Source of the DNA: Erythrobacter sp.
Lineage (GTDB): Bacteria > Pseudomonadota > Alphaproteobacteria > Sphingomonadales > Sphingomonadaceae
DNA: 64,000 nucleotides
Assembly (NCBI RefSeq): GCF_024305245.1
Contig: NZ_JAMWYX010000013.1
Coordinates: 1-64,000, forward strand
Direction of reading: 5' to 3'
The translations under genes were made by a program, and so were the position numbers. Under the pieces are notes generated by a model. The model did no database searches and had not been told where the DNA came from. It saw nothing but the letters and a program-made list of their open reading frames with translations. Below are positions 1-9,666 of this stretch, piece by piece; the stretch's first letter is position 1, and each line of letters opens with the position of its first letter.

Positions 1-297
<297 letters not shown>

Positions 298-529
298 TGT
301 CACACACCAAACTAGTATGGGGAAAACCCCACCCTCCAGTCTGGCATGAGCTGCAAGGAGCCAATACCTGCTGTCAAACGTAATGGATACGAATGAACAT
401 GCTTGTCATCCGGACAGGCGTGGAGCCTGTGTCGGATGTGGCATCGGCTTAAATTAACCGGTTACCGGAGCCTTGAGGTCCCCGGACCGGGCGCCGTCGC
501 CCACATGTCCCTTCATCAAAAACCAACAA

Positions 530-540
530 TGTCAAAGAGC
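530..540 (-). promoter_or_regulatory. boxA antitermination signal in rRNA leader
   Basis: On the minus strand the leader of the 16S transcript contains GCTCTTTGACA, close to the bacterial boxA consensus TGCTCTTTAACA. It lies about 230 bases upstream of the mature 16S end, where Nus-factor antitermination sites are usually found. The match is by eye. Confidence 0.65.
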
Positions 541-666
541 CACCAGACAGTAATAGCGGACAGCGCTTGGTTCCCCGATTTACACCGGGGGACCGGCTAT
601 CCGTTTATGTTGGCGACCGGTCGTTGCGGTGGCGGTGGAAGCCGTCAGCGCCGCGTCGGTGGAGCC

Positions 667-695
667 CATCTATGCGGGGTTCGGGATTCGGTCAA
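667..695 (-). promoter_or_regulatory. rRNA operon promoter
   Basis: Minus strand: -35 TTGACC (695-690), a 17-base spacer, and -10 TAGATG (672-667). It reads toward the boxA and the 16S gene. Element quality, exact spacing and position upstream of the rRNA leader support it as a main rRNA promoter. Confidence 0.7.
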
Positions 696-1028
696 CGGGT
701 TTTTGCAATTTTATTTCACGGCAGCGCAAGAACCGCAGAATTCCGCCATTTTTTCCCTACTCCCGGCCATGGCTCCAGCCGTAGGACAACGCCCCTGACC
801 CCTCGGAATCGCCGAATCCGGCCCAGAATCGGCATGGAATCGGGGTTCAGTCCGCTGCTGATGGTGGTGATTTATGTTGGAGCAGCGTTGAACCCGGCGA
901 TTCACCCACTCCCCTTTCCGTGCCGCCGCTTTCGTGATTCGGATTGCCCGGTTGGGATGACGCCTTGCAGGTGGTAGTATCGTCCCGACGGACCGGGCCA
1001 TCAGCGCCGCGCCGTTTGGGAGAATGAA

Positions 1029-2009
1029 ATGGTCGTGCGATCCATCATGGTGCTGAGCGCGCTGCTCGCTGCCTGTCCTGCCGCGGCAGACACCCCGCCG
1101 CCGATCGAAACGCAATCTTCTGCCGTCACCGCCGGGCTGGTCGATCCGGCTGCCGAGGTGCTCACCCTGGAAGAAGAGGACAACCGCCGCCTCACCATCC
1201 CTGTAAGGATCGACGGCATCGGGCCGTTCGACTTCATGATCGACACCGGCAGTCAGGCGACGGCCGTCACGCGCGAAATCAATGACAGCCTGCAGCTGCG
1301 CCCGGCGGGCACGGCGATGCTGGTGGGCATGGCATCGCGCCGCGCGGTCGATCTGGTCGAAGTCGCCCGGCTCGACATCGGTAGTCACACCATCACCGAT
1401 CTGTCGGCTCCGGTGCTCGAACGCGAGCATGTGGGCGCAGATGGCATTGTCGGGCTGGATTCGCTGCAGGACTTCCGGGTGCTGCTCGATTTCCGCGAGC
1501 AGACCATCGCGGTGGAAGATATGCGCGAACAGAACGCCAGCAGTCGCGGGTTCGAAATCGTCGTGCGCGCGCGGCAGCAGCTGGGCCAGTTGCTGATCAC
1601 CGATGCCGTCGTCGAAGGCGTGCGCGCCACCGTCATCATCGATACCGGCGCGCAGGCCAGTATCGCCAACAACGCCCTGCGCGACCGGATCCGCACCAAG
1701 CGCGCGGCCGATGTCACCACCATCGATGTCAACGGCGTCGATCTGGTCGGGCAGATGTCGTTGATGCGCGAACTCACGATCGAGGGGCTGTCGCTCACCA
1801 ATGTCCCGCTGACCTTTGCCGAGGCCCCTGCCTTCGACGCGCTGGGACTGACCGATGTCCCCACCCTGTCGCTGGGGATGCAGCATCTCGCGCTGTTCGA
1901 CCGCGTGGCGATCGACTTTGCCAATCGCCGGGTGATGTTCGACCTGCCGCGCGATCTGGCGCGGGCGATGCGGGCAGCGCGCCGGGGCGGACAGTCGTTC
2001 CGCTTCTGA
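1029..2009 (+). CDS. Retropepsin-like aspartic protease, two DTG repeats
   Basis: The 326-residue protein has two copies of the retropepsin active-site motif: IDTGSQA (Asp72) and IDTGAQA (Asp205). A single chain may therefore form the pseudo-dimeric active site that retroviral proteases build from two subunits. The N-terminus is hydrophobic with a possible lipobox (LAAC, Cys16), suggesting a secreted, lipid-anchored enzyme. Related bacterial TIGR02281/gag-asp-type proteins are periplasmic or membrane-attached. The first ATG (1024) is out of frame; 1029 gives a complete signal sequence. It is followed closely by the exporter gene, but a shared role is not evident. Substrate unknown. Confidence 0.75.
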   Translation: MVVRSIMVLSALLAACPAAADTPPPIETQSSAVTAGLVDPAAEVLTLEEEDNRRLTIPVRIDGIGPFDFMIDTGSQATAVTREINDSLQLRPAGTAMLVGMASRRAVDLVEVARLDIGSHTITDLSAPVLEREHVGADGIVGLDSLQDFRVLLDFREQTIAVEDMREQNASSRGFEIVVRARQQLGQLLITDAVVEGVRATVIIDTGAQASIANNALRDRIRTKRAADVTTIDVNGVDLVGQMSLMRELTIEGLSLTNVPLTFAEAPAFDALGLTDVPTLSLGMQHLALFDRVAIDFANRRVMFDLPRDLARAMRAARRGGQSFRF

Positions 2010-2055
2010 AGGTTGATGATACCAGCGCCTTGCGCCATCCCCCCCTTGCGCCCAC

Positions 2056-3915
2056 ATGGGGGCGACCATGCCACCCGACAGCCAGCAGCCCGCCGATCCC
2101 GACAAATCCGCTCGCGATGTCGAAAGCTGGGCAACGCTGCGGCGTTTCCTGCCTTATCTCTGGCCGCGCGATAACAACGACCTTCGCATCCGCATCGTCG
2201 TGGCCATGGTGCTGGTGCTGGCCGCCAAGGGCATCACGCTGGCCCTGCCCTTTGCCTATAAGGGTGCGGTCGATGCGATGGCGGGGCCGATCGATGAAGG
2301 GCTGACGGTCGCACTGGCGCTGGTCGCGGCCTATGCCTTGGGACGGTTCACGGCCCTGGCATTCGACAATCTTCGCAACATCGTTTTCGAGAAGGTCGGC
2401 CAGTATGCCTCGCTGTCCTTGGCCGAGGACGTGTTTCACCGGCTCCACCGCCTGTCGCTGCGCTTCCACCTCGCGCGGCGCACGGGCGAGGTCACCAAGA
2501 TCATCGAACGCGGCACCAAAAGCATCGACCAGATGCTGTACTTCCTGCTGTTCAACATCGCGCCGACCATCATCGAGCTGATCGCGGTCGGTGTGATCTT
2601 CTACATCAATTTCGGGATAGAGCTGGTGCTGGGCACCGCGCTCACCGTGGTGCTCTATATATGGGTGACGCGCGCGATCACCGAATGGCGCACCAAGCTG
2701 CGGCGCGAGATGAACGATCTCGACGGCAAGGCGCTGCATCGTGCGGTGGATTCGCTGCTCAATTTCGAAACCGTCAAATATTTCGGCGCCGAAACGCGCG
2801 AGGAGAGGCGGTATGGACAGGCCGCCCGCGCCTATGCCGAGGCGGCGATCAAATCCGACAATTCGGTCGGCCTGCTCAACATGGCGCAATCGCTCATCAC
2901 CAACGGGCTGGTCGCGGGCGCGATGGCCTATACCGTGTGGGGCTGGAGCCGGGGCGAATTGACGGTCGGCGATCTGGTGCTGGTCAATACCTACCTGCTG
3001 CAGCTGTTCCGCCCGCTGGACGTGCTGGGGTGGGTCTATCGCACGATCCGGCAGGGTCTGGTCGACATGGCGGAGATGTTCCGCCTGATCGATACCGATA
3101 TCGAAGTGAAGGACCCTCCCGGCGCGCCCGCGCTGATCGTGCGCACGCCCACGGTCGTATTCGACAATGTCACCTTCGGCTATGATCCGGGCCGCACGAT
3201 CCTGCGCGGCCTTTCCTTCACGGTGCCTTCCGGATCCACCACTGCGATCGTCGGTTCTTCGGGCGCAGGCAAAAGCACGATCGGGCGGCTGTTGTTCCGG
3301 TTCTACGATCCGCAGGAAGGCCGGGTGCTGGTGGGGGGCGAGGATATCGCTACCGTCCAGCAATACAGCCTGCGCGCCGCGATCGGGATCGTCCCGCAGG
3401 ACAGCGTGCTGTTCAACGAGAGCCTTGCCTACAATATCGCCTACGGGGCCGAAGACGCCGACGAGGCGATGGTGGAGCAGGCTGCACGCGATGCCGCGCT
3501 GATGCCGCTGATCGAGCGCCTGCCCGATGGCTTTGCCACGATGGTTGGCGAACGCGGGCTGAAGCTGTCGGGCGGCGAGAAGCAGCGCGTCGCCATTGCC
3601 CGCACGCTGGTGAAGAACCCGCCGATCCTGCTGCTGGACGAAGCCACCAGCGCCTTGGACACCCGCACCGAGCAGGAAATCCTCGGGACCTTGAAGCGCA
3701 TCGCCAAGGGGCGCACCACCATCGCGATTGCCCACCGCCTGTCGACCATCGCGGACGCCGACAACATCCTTGTGCTCGACCATGGGCGCTTGGCCGAAAG
3801 CGGCACCCATGCCGGATTGCTGGCCAAGGGCGGGCTGTATGCCGAAATGTGGTCGCGCCAGGCGAGCGAGCGGAGCGACGAAGACAGCGACGCTGCGGCC
3901 GAGGCAGCCGAGTAG
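2056..3915 (+). CDS. Atm1-type ABC exporter (permease-ATPase half transporter)
   Basis: A 619-residue half transporter. The N-terminal two thirds form the six-helix membrane domain and the C-terminal part is the nucleotide-binding domain: Walker A GSSGAGKST near residues 400-408, signature LSGGEKQR near 504, Walker B ILLLDEATSALD with Asp528/Glu529, and switch His in AHRLST. The whole sequence resembles the Atm1/HMT family, including the Novosphingobium protein NaAtm1, which exports glutathione-metal conjugates and is related to mitochondrial Fe-S-linked Atm1. It acts as an inner-membrane homodimer. ATG 2068 is an alternative start with a G-rich stretch in front. Metal or Fe-S linked export is inferred from family. 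Confidence 0.9.
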   Translation: MGATMPPDSQQPADPDKSARDVESWATLRRFLPYLWPRDNNDLRIRIVVAMVLVLAAKGITLALPFAYKGAVDAMAGPIDEGLTVALALVAAYALGRFTALAFDNLRNIVFEKVGQYASLSLAEDVFHRLHRLSLRFHLARRTGEVTKIIERGTKSIDQMLYFLLFNIAPTIIELIAVGVIFYINFGIELVLGTALTVVLYIWVTRAITEWRTKLRREMNDLDGKALHRAVDSLLNFETVKYFGAETREERRYGQAARAYAEAAIKSDNSVGLLNMAQSLITNGLVAGAMAYTVWGWSRGELTVGDLVLVNTYLLQLFRPLDVLGWVYRTIRQGLVDMAEMFRLIDTDIEVKDPPGAPALIVRTPTVVFDNVTFGYDPGRTILRGLSFTVPSGSTTAIVGSSGAGKSTIGRLLFRFYDPQEGRVLVGGEDIATVQQYSLRAAIGIVPQDSVLFNESLAYNIAYGAEDADEAMVEQAARDAALMPLIERLPDGFATMVGERGLKLSGGEKQRVAIARTLVKNPPILLLDEATSALDTRTEQEILGTLKRIAKGRTTIAIAHRLSTIADADNILVLDHGRLAESGTHAGLLAKGGLYAEMWSRQASERSDEDSDAAAEAAE

Positions 3916-4018
3916 CCTGCGCCGGAGGATTGCCGCAGGCCGCGCGGCTGGTTACTCCTGCCTCTCGATGCCCCGTATCCGGTGTGCGTTGAACCGAGAG
4001 AGAAAGAGAGCCCGTCCG

Positions 4019-5989
4019 ATGCGCCCTGCCCGTCTGCCCAGCCGTCTGCCCGCCCGCCTAATTGCCGCCCTGCTTGCCACCGCTGCCATTCCCGTGGCCG
4101 CGCAGGATGCGCCCGCTGCCGCCGTAGCACCCGCCGTCCCGCTTCCCGCCGCGATGACTGCCGAGGAGATGCCGCCGATCCCGCTGACGCTTGCCGAGCG
4201 CGCGCGGCCCTATCTCGAATCGCGCGGTGCCAGCTTTGCAGGATGGGATCCGAACAACCGCGCCGTGATGATCTCCACCCGCTTTGCCAATGTCAGCCAG
4301 CTTCACCGCGTCGAAGCGCCGATGGGCGCGCGCACCCAGATCAGTTTCGAGGCAGAGCCGGTGCGCGGCTCCTATGCCCCGACCAAGGGCGACGTGATCA
4401 TCGTCGGCAAGGATCGCGGCGGGGACGAATATTACCAGATATACAGCTTGAAGGACGGGCGCCTGACTCTGCTGACCGACGGCAAGAGCCGTAACCAGCT
4501 CAACACGTGGAGCAATGACGGCGAACTGCTCGGCTACAGTTCGACCCGGCGCAACGGGGTGGATTCCGATCTTTATGTCATGAACCCGCGTGACCCTGCC
4601 TCGGCCCGGATGGTGCACCAGAGCACGGGCGGCGGCTGGTTCCTGACCGGCTTTGCGCCGGACAAGCGCACCGCCTATGTCGCCGACTACAATTCGGTGC
4701 AGGATGTCGACCTTTACACGCTCGATCTGGCGACCGGCGCGATGGCCCCGATCGGCGATCCGGCGGCGGAAGCCGCCTTCGGAGGACTGACGGTAGCACC
4801 CGACGGAACGCTTTGGATCACGAGCGATCTGGGCTCGGACTTCCAGCAGTTGGGGCGATTGGATCCTGCTTCGGGCGAGTTCACCGCTGTTTCACGTGAA
4901 ACATGGGACGTCGACGGCTTCGATCTTTCAGCTGATGGCACAACCATCGCCTATGTCGTGAACGAGGCCGGGACCGACCGGCTGCGGTTGATGGACGTGG
5001 CGAGCGGCAAGGTGACCAAGGTCGATGCCCTGCCCGCCGGACAGATCGGCGGCGTGGAATTCGCGCCGTGGGGCGAGATCGGCTTTTCGTTCAGCTCCGC
5101 CAAAAGCGCGGCCGACGTGTGGTCGCTCGACCCGGCGACGATGCAGCTGACCCGCTGGACGCAGAGCGAAACCGGCGGGCTCGATCCGTCGGTGAATGTC
5201 GAACCGCGGATCGTGACCACCAAAAGCTTTGACGGGCTGGAGGTATCCGGCCTGCTCTACCTGCCCGATCCCGCGAAGTTCGCAGGGCCGCGCCCGCTGA
5301 TCGTGCGCGTCCACGGCGGCCCGGAGGGCCAATCCACGGCAGGCTTCATGGGCAGCACCAACTACTATCTCAACGAACTCGGCATCGGCATCTTCTACCC
5401 CAACGTGCGCGGATCGACCGGGTATGGCAAAACCTTCGTCAGCCTCGACAACGGCCCGTTCAAGCGCGAGGATTCGGTGCGCGACATGGACGCGCTGATC
5501 GACGCGGTGCGCGCCGATCCGGCGGTGGATGCGGCGCGGGTGGGCCTCGCCGGTGGATCATACGGCGGGTATATGTGCTACGCCGCAGCGGTGCAGTTGA
5601 AGGACAAGCTCACCGCAACCCAGTGCACCGTGGCGATCAGCAATTTCGTCAGCTTCCTCGAAAACACCAACCCCTACCGGCAAGACCTGCGGCGGGTGGA
5701 ATATGGCGACGAGCGCGATCCCGTGCAGCGCGCCAAGCTGACCGAAATCAGCCCGCTGACCCGCGTTGACGAAATCGCAAAGCCGATGTTCGTCATCACC
5801 GGCGCCAATGATCCACGCGTGCCCAAGTCCGAGGCCGACCAGATGGTCGCCGCGATCCGTGCGAACGGGGGCGAGGCATGGCACCTTGTGGCCGCCGACG
5901 AAGGCCACGGCTTCCGCAAGAAGGACAATACGGATTACGCCTTCCTGTCGCAGCTGATGTTCTGGGAAGAACACCTGCTCGGCGAGTGA
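4019..5989 (+). CDS. S9 family peptidase (prolyl oligopeptidase-like), secreted
   Basis: Alpha/beta-hydrolase peptidase of the DPP/acylaminoacyl group. An N-terminal signal peptide (hydrophobic, ending near AAQ) precedes a WD/beta-propeller region (about residues 50-380). The C-terminal catalytic domain has GGSYGGY with nucleophile Ser514, Asp598 in ANDPRVP and His630 in DEGHGF. The frame is open far upstream, but ATG 4019 has a purine-rich GAGAGAAAGAGAG ribosome site and gives a clean signal peptide. It probably cleaves short peptides in the periplasm. It is convergent with the ACT-domain gene, with no gap. Confidence 0.88.
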   Translation: MRPARLPSRLPARLIAALLATAAIPVAAQDAPAAAVAPAVPLPAAMTAEEMPPIPLTLAERARPYLESRGASFAGWDPNNRAVMISTRFANVSQLHRVEAPMGARTQISFEAEPVRGSYAPTKGDVIIVGKDRGGDEYYQIYSLKDGRLTLLTDGKSRNQLNTWSNDGELLGYSSTRRNGVDSDLYVMNPRDPASARMVHQSTGGGWFLTGFAPDKRTAYVADYNSVQDVDLYTLDLATGAMAPIGDPAAEAAFGGLTVAPDGTLWITSDLGSDFQQLGRLDPASGEFTAVSRETWDVDGFDLSADGTTIAYVVNEAGTDRLRLMDVASGKVTKVDALPAGQIGGVEFAPWGEIGFSFSSAKSAADVWSLDPATMQLTRWTQSETGGLDPSVNVEPRIVTTKSFDGLEVSGLLYLPDPAKFAGPRPLIVRVHGGPEGQSTAGFMGSTNYYLNELGIGIFYPNVRGSTGYGKTFVSLDNGPFKREDSVRDMDALIDAVRADPAVDAARVGLAGGSYGGYMCYAAAVQLKDKLTATQCTVAISNFVSFLENTNPYRQDLRRVEYGDERDPVQRAKLTEISPLTRVDEIAKPMFVITGANDPRVPKSEADQMVAAIRANGGEAWHLVAADEGHGFRKKDNTDYAFLSQLMFWEEHLLGE

Positions 5990-6364
5990 TCAGTCCGCCT
6001 GCGCGAGGCGCTGGAGACCTGCCAGCGCCTCGTCACGCCGATCCCATGGCACGAACAGGTGATCGTGGTGATAGCCCGCCACGATATTGCAGGCGATCCC
6101 GGCTTCGGCCAGCGCGCCGGAGACCGCGGCGGTCAGCCCCACGGCTTCGAGCGCGGAATGCACCATCAGGGTGATGCGCGCGAACGCCGCGCCCTCGCCC
6201 GGCCCGGCGAGAATCGCTGTGACGCCTTCGTCCTCGCGGATCAGCGCGAAGGCATCAGCAGGCGCGTCGCCAACCACCAGCACGAACCGCCACGGATCGG
6301 GGTTTAGCGCCGGGGCCATCCCCGCCAGCATCGCCGAAAGCTCGCTGACAGGCTGGCGCGGCAT
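5990..6364 (-). CDS. ACT domain-containing protein
   Basis: A 124-residue protein resembling the small tandem-ACT proteins of COG3602, which may sense amino acids. The middle (FVLVVGDAPADAFALI) and the C-terminal half (HSALEAVGLTAAVSGALAEAG) fit two ferredoxin-like ACT units. Its ATG shares one base with the hslU stop (TAATG), so it is co-transcribed and translationally coupled as the last gene of the hslVU operon. No catalytic motif is visible, and a link to the protease is not established. Confidence 0.75.
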   Translation of the reverse strand: MPRQPVSELSAMLAGMAPALNPDPWRFVLVVGDAPADAFALIREDEGVTAILAGPGEGAAFARITLMVHSALEAVGLTAAVSGALAEAGIACNIVAGYHHDHLFVPWDRRDEALAGLQRLAQAD

Positions 6365-7665
6365 TACAGGATGTACTTGCTGAGGTCGGTATCGCCCGCA
6401 AGATCGGCCAACCGCTCGCGCACGTAAGCCGCGTCGATCACCACGGTCTCGCCCGTGCGATCCTCGGCTTCGAAGCTGATGTCTTCCAGCAGCCGCTCCA
6501 TCACCGTCTGTAGCCGCCGCGCGCCGATATTCTCGACCCCGGAATTCACCTGCGCGGCGATCCGCGCGATTTCGGCAATGGCATCGGGTGTGATTTCGAG
6601 CGTCACGTCTTCGGTGCCCAGCAGCGCCTTGTATTGCGCGACCAGATTGGCGCGGGTTTCGGAGAGGATGCGGACGAAATCCTCCTCGGTCAACGCGCGC
6701 AGTTCGACCCGGATCGGCAGGCGGCCCTGCAATTCAGGCAGCATGTCCGAAGGTTTGGCCACGTGAAACGCGCCTGATGCGATGAACAATATGTGGTCGG
6801 TCTTCATCGGCCCGTATTTGGTGGCGACCGTGGTGCCTTCGATCAGCGGCAGCAGGTCGCGCTGCACGCCTTCGCGGCTGACACTGCCGCCGCGCACGTC
6901 ACTGACCGCGATCTTGTCGATCTCGTCGAGGAACACGATCCCGTTGGTTTCCGCATTGGCGAGCGCGACGCGGGCGACATCGTCCTGGTCGAGCCGCTTT
7001 TCGGCCTCTTCGTCCACCAGCCGGTCCCACGCATCGGGCACGCGCAGCTTCTGGCGGCGGGTAGCCTTGCGGCCGAACGCCTTGCCCATCATGTCGCTGA
7101 GGTCGATCATCTGCATCGATCCGCCCATGTTGCCCATGTCGAGCGGCATGTTCGGGCTGTCGGCGACCTCGATCTCCACTTCGACATCGTTCATCGCGTT
7201 CTGGGTGATGCGCTCGCGGAAACTGGCGCGGGTCGCCTCGGAGGCGTTGTCGCCCACCAGCGCGTTAAGCAGGCGGTCCATAGCCGCTTCGGACGCGGCC
7301 TCGCGCACCTTGTCGCGGCGGCGTTCCTTTTCCAGCCGGATCGCTTCTTCGACAAGGTCGCGGGCGATCTGTTCGACATCGCGCCCGACATAGCCGACTT
7401 CGGTGAACTTGGTCGCCTCGACCTTCACGAACGGCGCTTCGGCCAGCTTCGCCAGCCGCCGGCTGATCTCGGTCTTGCCGCAGCCGGTCGGGCCGATCAT
7501 CAGGATGTTCTTGGGCGTGACCTCGTCGCGCAGGTCGGCGCCCAGCCGCTGGCGGCGCCAACGGTTGCGCAGCGCCACCGCGACCGCGCGCTTGGCATCC
7601 TTCTGGCCGATGATGTGTTCATCGAGAGCGGCGACGATCGCTTTGGGGGTGAGGTTATCGATCAT
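6364..7665 (-). CDS. hslU: ATP-dependent protease ATPase subunit HslU
   Basis: AAA+ unfoldase of the HslUV (ClpYQ) protease; a hexamer feeds unfolded substrates to HslV in the cytoplasm. Walker A GPTGCGKT is at about residues 58-65, Walker B is [10 protein letters not shown], the I-domain insertion lies in the middle, and the C-terminal tail DLSKYIL is the peptide that docks into HslV. Start ATG 7665 gives the usual MIDNLTPK N-terminus; the frame is open 32 codons further but that part is the intergenic repeat. Length 433 residues, normal. It is separated from hslV by about 108 bases containing a palindromic repeat. Confidence 0.97.
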   Translation of the reverse strand: MIDNLTPKAIVAALDEHIIGQKDAKRAVAVALRNRWRRQRLGADLRDEVTPKNILMIGPTGCGKTEISRRLAKLAEAPFVKVEATKFTEVGYVGRDVEQIARDLVEEAIRLEKERRRDKVREAASEAAMDRLLNALVGDNASEATRASFRERITQNAMNDVEVEIEVADSPNMPLDMGNMGGSMQMIDLSDMMGKAFGRKATRRQKLRVPDAWDRLVDEEAEKRLDQDDVARVALANAETNGIVFLDEIDKIAVSDVRGGSVSREGVQRDLLPLIEGTTVATKYGPMKTDHILFIASGAFHVAKPSDMLPELQGRLPIRVELRALTEEDFVRILSETRANLVAQYKALLGTEDVTLEITPDAIAEIARIAAQVNSGVENIGARRLQTVMERLLEDISFEAEDRTGETVVIDAAYVRERLADLAGDTDLSKYIL

Positions 7666-7676
7666 TTGGTTCTCAC

Positions 7677-7773
7677 TCCCCCTCACGCTTGTTGCGGGAG
7701 GGGGTCGGGGGGTGGGAATAATCGGGAGTGGAGACATGCCCACCCCCGGCCTCTCCCGCAAGCGGGAGGGGCG
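7677..7773. repeat. Intergenic GC-rich palindromic repeat element between hslV and hslU
   Basis: Two inverted-repeat units lie between the two genes. One is built around CCTCACGCTTGTTGCGGGAGG and one around CTCCCGCAAGCGGGAG, joined by a spacer with CCCACCCCC/GGGGGTGGG arms that can pair. This is the layout of REP/BIME-like elements, and very similar CTCCCGC...GCGGGAG units occur between genes in many sphingomonads. It may form an mRNA hairpin in the hslVU transcript. No second copy was seen in this window. Confidence 0.6.
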
Positions 7774-8331
7774 TTAAACGGTTTCGACCGTCAGATTGCC
7801 ATTGGTGAAGACGCAGATTTCCGCCGCGACCGCCATTGCCTTGCGCGCGATGGTCTCGGCGTCGGTTTCGTAATCGGTCAGCGCCCGCGCGGCGGCGAGC
7901 GCGAAATTGCCGCCCGATCCGATTGCGGCGATTTCGCCCATCGGTTCCAGCACGTCGCCATTGCCGGTCAGCACCAGCAGCGTGTCCTTGTCCGCGACGA
8001 TCATCAAGGCTTCCAGGTTGCGCAGGTATTTGTCGGTGCGCCAGTCCTTGGCGAGTTCGACACAGGCGCGCATCAGCTGGCCGGAATATTGCTCCAGCTT
8101 CTTTTCCAGCCGCTCGAACAGGGTGAACGCGTCGGCGGTGGCTCCGGCGAACCCGGCGATGACCTTGCCATCGCCGATCCGCCGCACCTTCTTGGCGTTG
8201 GGTTTCATCACGGTGTTGCCCATCGACACCTGACCATCGCCCGCGATCACGGTTTTGTCGCCGCGCCTGACGCCTATGATGGTGGTGCCGTGCCACTGGA
8301 TCAGGCCGTGGCTTGCAGAATCGCTTGTCAT
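7774..8331 (-). CDS. hslV: ATP-dependent protease proteolytic subunit HslV
   Basis: N-terminal-nucleophile threonine protease of the HslUV complex (185 residues). The N-terminal extension is removed at [11 protein letters not shown], exposing catalytic Thr16 as residue 1. The GDGQVSMG and [14 protein letters not shown] segments are typical of the proteasome-beta fold. The longer leader before TTI is usual for alphaproteobacterial HslV. It is the first gene of hslV-hslU-ACT, and bamE lies just upstream on the same strand. Confidence 0.97.
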   Translation of the reverse strand: MTSDSASHGLIQWHGTTIIGVRRGDKTVIAGDGQVSMGNTVMKPNAKKVRRIGDGKVIAGFAGATADAFTLFERLEKKLEQYSGQLMRACVELAKDWRTDKYLRNLEALMIVADKDTLLVLTGNGDVLEPMGEIAAIGSGGNFALAAARALTDYETDAETIARKAMAVAAEICVFTNGNLTVETV

Positions 8332-8382
8332 GGGGACGAATATGGAGCGCCTGCCTGCAGGATCAAGCGCGCAAGCAAGAAC

Positions 8383-8874
8383 CTATGGCCCGCCGGGGCC
8401 GCCCGCGCCCGGAAGTCCGCCGCCGCCGACCTGCCCGATATTGCCGAACAGATCTTCAAGGAAGCTGCGTTCACGCCCCAGCGTCGGGGTCTTGCCGCCA
8501 TCGGGATCGATATAGGCAACCTGATCGATACCGCTGCGATCGACCTCCACCACCTTGCCCGCATCGTCGAACCGCACGGCAAGCACCGTATGCTCCCGAA
8601 TACGCGGGCGGGTGAACGGGCGTTGGCCGGTGATGCTGGACACATAATACCAGGTCGGCTCGCCGAACTGGCTGGTAAAGGTCGGGCGGCCGAGCGTGCT
8701 TTCGACCGAGCGTTGATTATCGATGCCTGGCTGCACCAGATCGGCCAGCAGCGGATCGACGATATAGCCGCGCGATTCGCGGATCGCCGAGCAGGCCGGC
8801 AGCAGTGCCACCGCGCCCAGCACCAGCACGGCACGCCGCAACGCGCGCTGCTTGCCGCTTGCCTCGGGGTTCAT
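8383..8874 (-). CDS. bamE: Outer membrane assembly lipoprotein BamE (SmpA/OmlA)
   Basis: A 163-residue lipoprotein with lipobox LLPAC followed by the SmpA/OmlA domain (RGYIVDPLLADLVQPGIDNQRS, then RSVESTLGRPTF and WYYVSS). It supports beta-barrel assembly by the BAM complex at the periplasmic face of the outer membrane. The C-terminus is a Gly/Pro-rich tail. ATG 8874 gives a compact signal peptide; ATG 8937 upstream in frame is an alternative. It is divergent from the bc1 chaperone gene. Confidence 0.88.
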   Translation of the reverse strand: MNPEASGKQRALRRAVLVLGAVALLPACSAIRESRGYIVDPLLADLVQPGIDNQRSVESTLGRPTFTSQFGEPTWYYVSSITGQRPFTRPRIREHTVLAVRFDDAGKVVEVDRSGIDQVAYIDPDGGKTPTLGRERSFLEDLFGNIGQVGGGGLPGAGGPGGP

Positions 8875-9138
8875 TCTGGCAATTCGCGTCAAAACCTGTC
8901 CGTCCCGTCTCTTGCCGACAATCTGCGGCGGTCTCATATTCCTTGGGTGTTGCGCTTTAAGGGGCTAGGCACAAGCTTGCAACGCACCATCTGCGGGCAA
9001 CCCCGGACGCAGGCATGCTGGAGCAGGCTTGAACCACGCTTGAACGCATCCGCCGCAGCGACGATTGCGTAGATCGAAACGGGGCAAGCGCGGGCTGGTT
9101 ATGGGCCGCGCGGGCATATTCGAAAGGCGAAAACAGTA

Positions 9139-9666
9139 ATGTCGTTCCTCTCCCGTCTGCTCGGCACCGCGCCCGATCCGCGCGAAAGCGTGCGCCCGCT
9201 GTGGCACCGCGTGATCGAACTGGCGCGCGATCAGGATTACTATGCCGAATGCGGCGTGGCGGATACGATTGCAGGCCGGTTCGATCTGATCACCGCGGTG
9301 CTCAGCACTGTGATGGTGCGGGTCGAAGCTTCGGAAATGCGGTCTGAAAGTGCGCTTCTGGCCGAACTTTTCGTCGAGGACATGGACGGGCAATTGCGCG
9401 AATTCGGGGTGAATGACGTGGTGGTGGGCAAGCGCATCGGCAAGCTGATGAGCGTGCTCGGCGGCAGGCTGGGCGCCTATCGCGGGGCGCTGAACGCGGG
9501 CGACCTCGACAAGCTGACCGGCGCGGTGCAGCGCAACGTGACCTTTGCCGAAGGCGCCGACGAAGCCGCCAGCGCCGCCAAGGTTGCCGAAAGGCTGCTC
9601 AAATTGTCGCAGCGTCTTGCGCGCTTCAGCGACGAGGAAATGCTCAAAGCGAGCGCGATCTGGTGA
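9139..9666 (+). CDS. Ubiquinol-cytochrome c chaperone family protein
   Basis: A 175-residue, mostly helical protein of the CBP3/UQCC1 family, which in mitochondria helps cytochrome b synthesis and bc1 assembly. The PLWHRVIELARDQDYYAECGVADTIAGRFD opening and the FVEDMDGQLREFGVNDVVVGKR block are the family core. It overlaps the downstream DUF177 gene by four bases (ATGA), so the two are probably translated together. Role in alphaproteobacterial bc1 assembly is inferred from family. Confidence 0.85.
   Translation: MSFLSRLLGTAPDPRESVRPLWHRVIELARDQDYYAECGVADTIAGRFDLITAVLSTVMVRVEASEMRSESALLAELFVEDMDGQLREFGVNDVVVGKRIGKLMSVLGGRLGAYRGALNAGDLDKLTGAVQRNVTFAEGADEAASAAKVAERLLKLSQRLARFSDEEMLKASAIW

Larger units (their letters stand above)
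298..1028. other. rRNA leader and promoter region, no protein gene
   Basis: This stretch holds the minus-strand rRNA leader, boxA and promoter described separately. The remainder, up to the protease gene at 1029, shows no reading frame with a recognisable product. Open frames here are short and match no family I know. Confidence 0.6.

Noticed and set aside
1795..3810. Long minus-strand open frame across the ABC exporter
   Set aside because: It has low-complexity His/Arg/Asp content, no family pattern and lies entirely opposite a clear transporter; a GC-rich shadow.
6793..9072. 759-codon plus-strand frame over hslVU and bamE
   Set aside because: It is antisense to three well-identified genes and matches no family.
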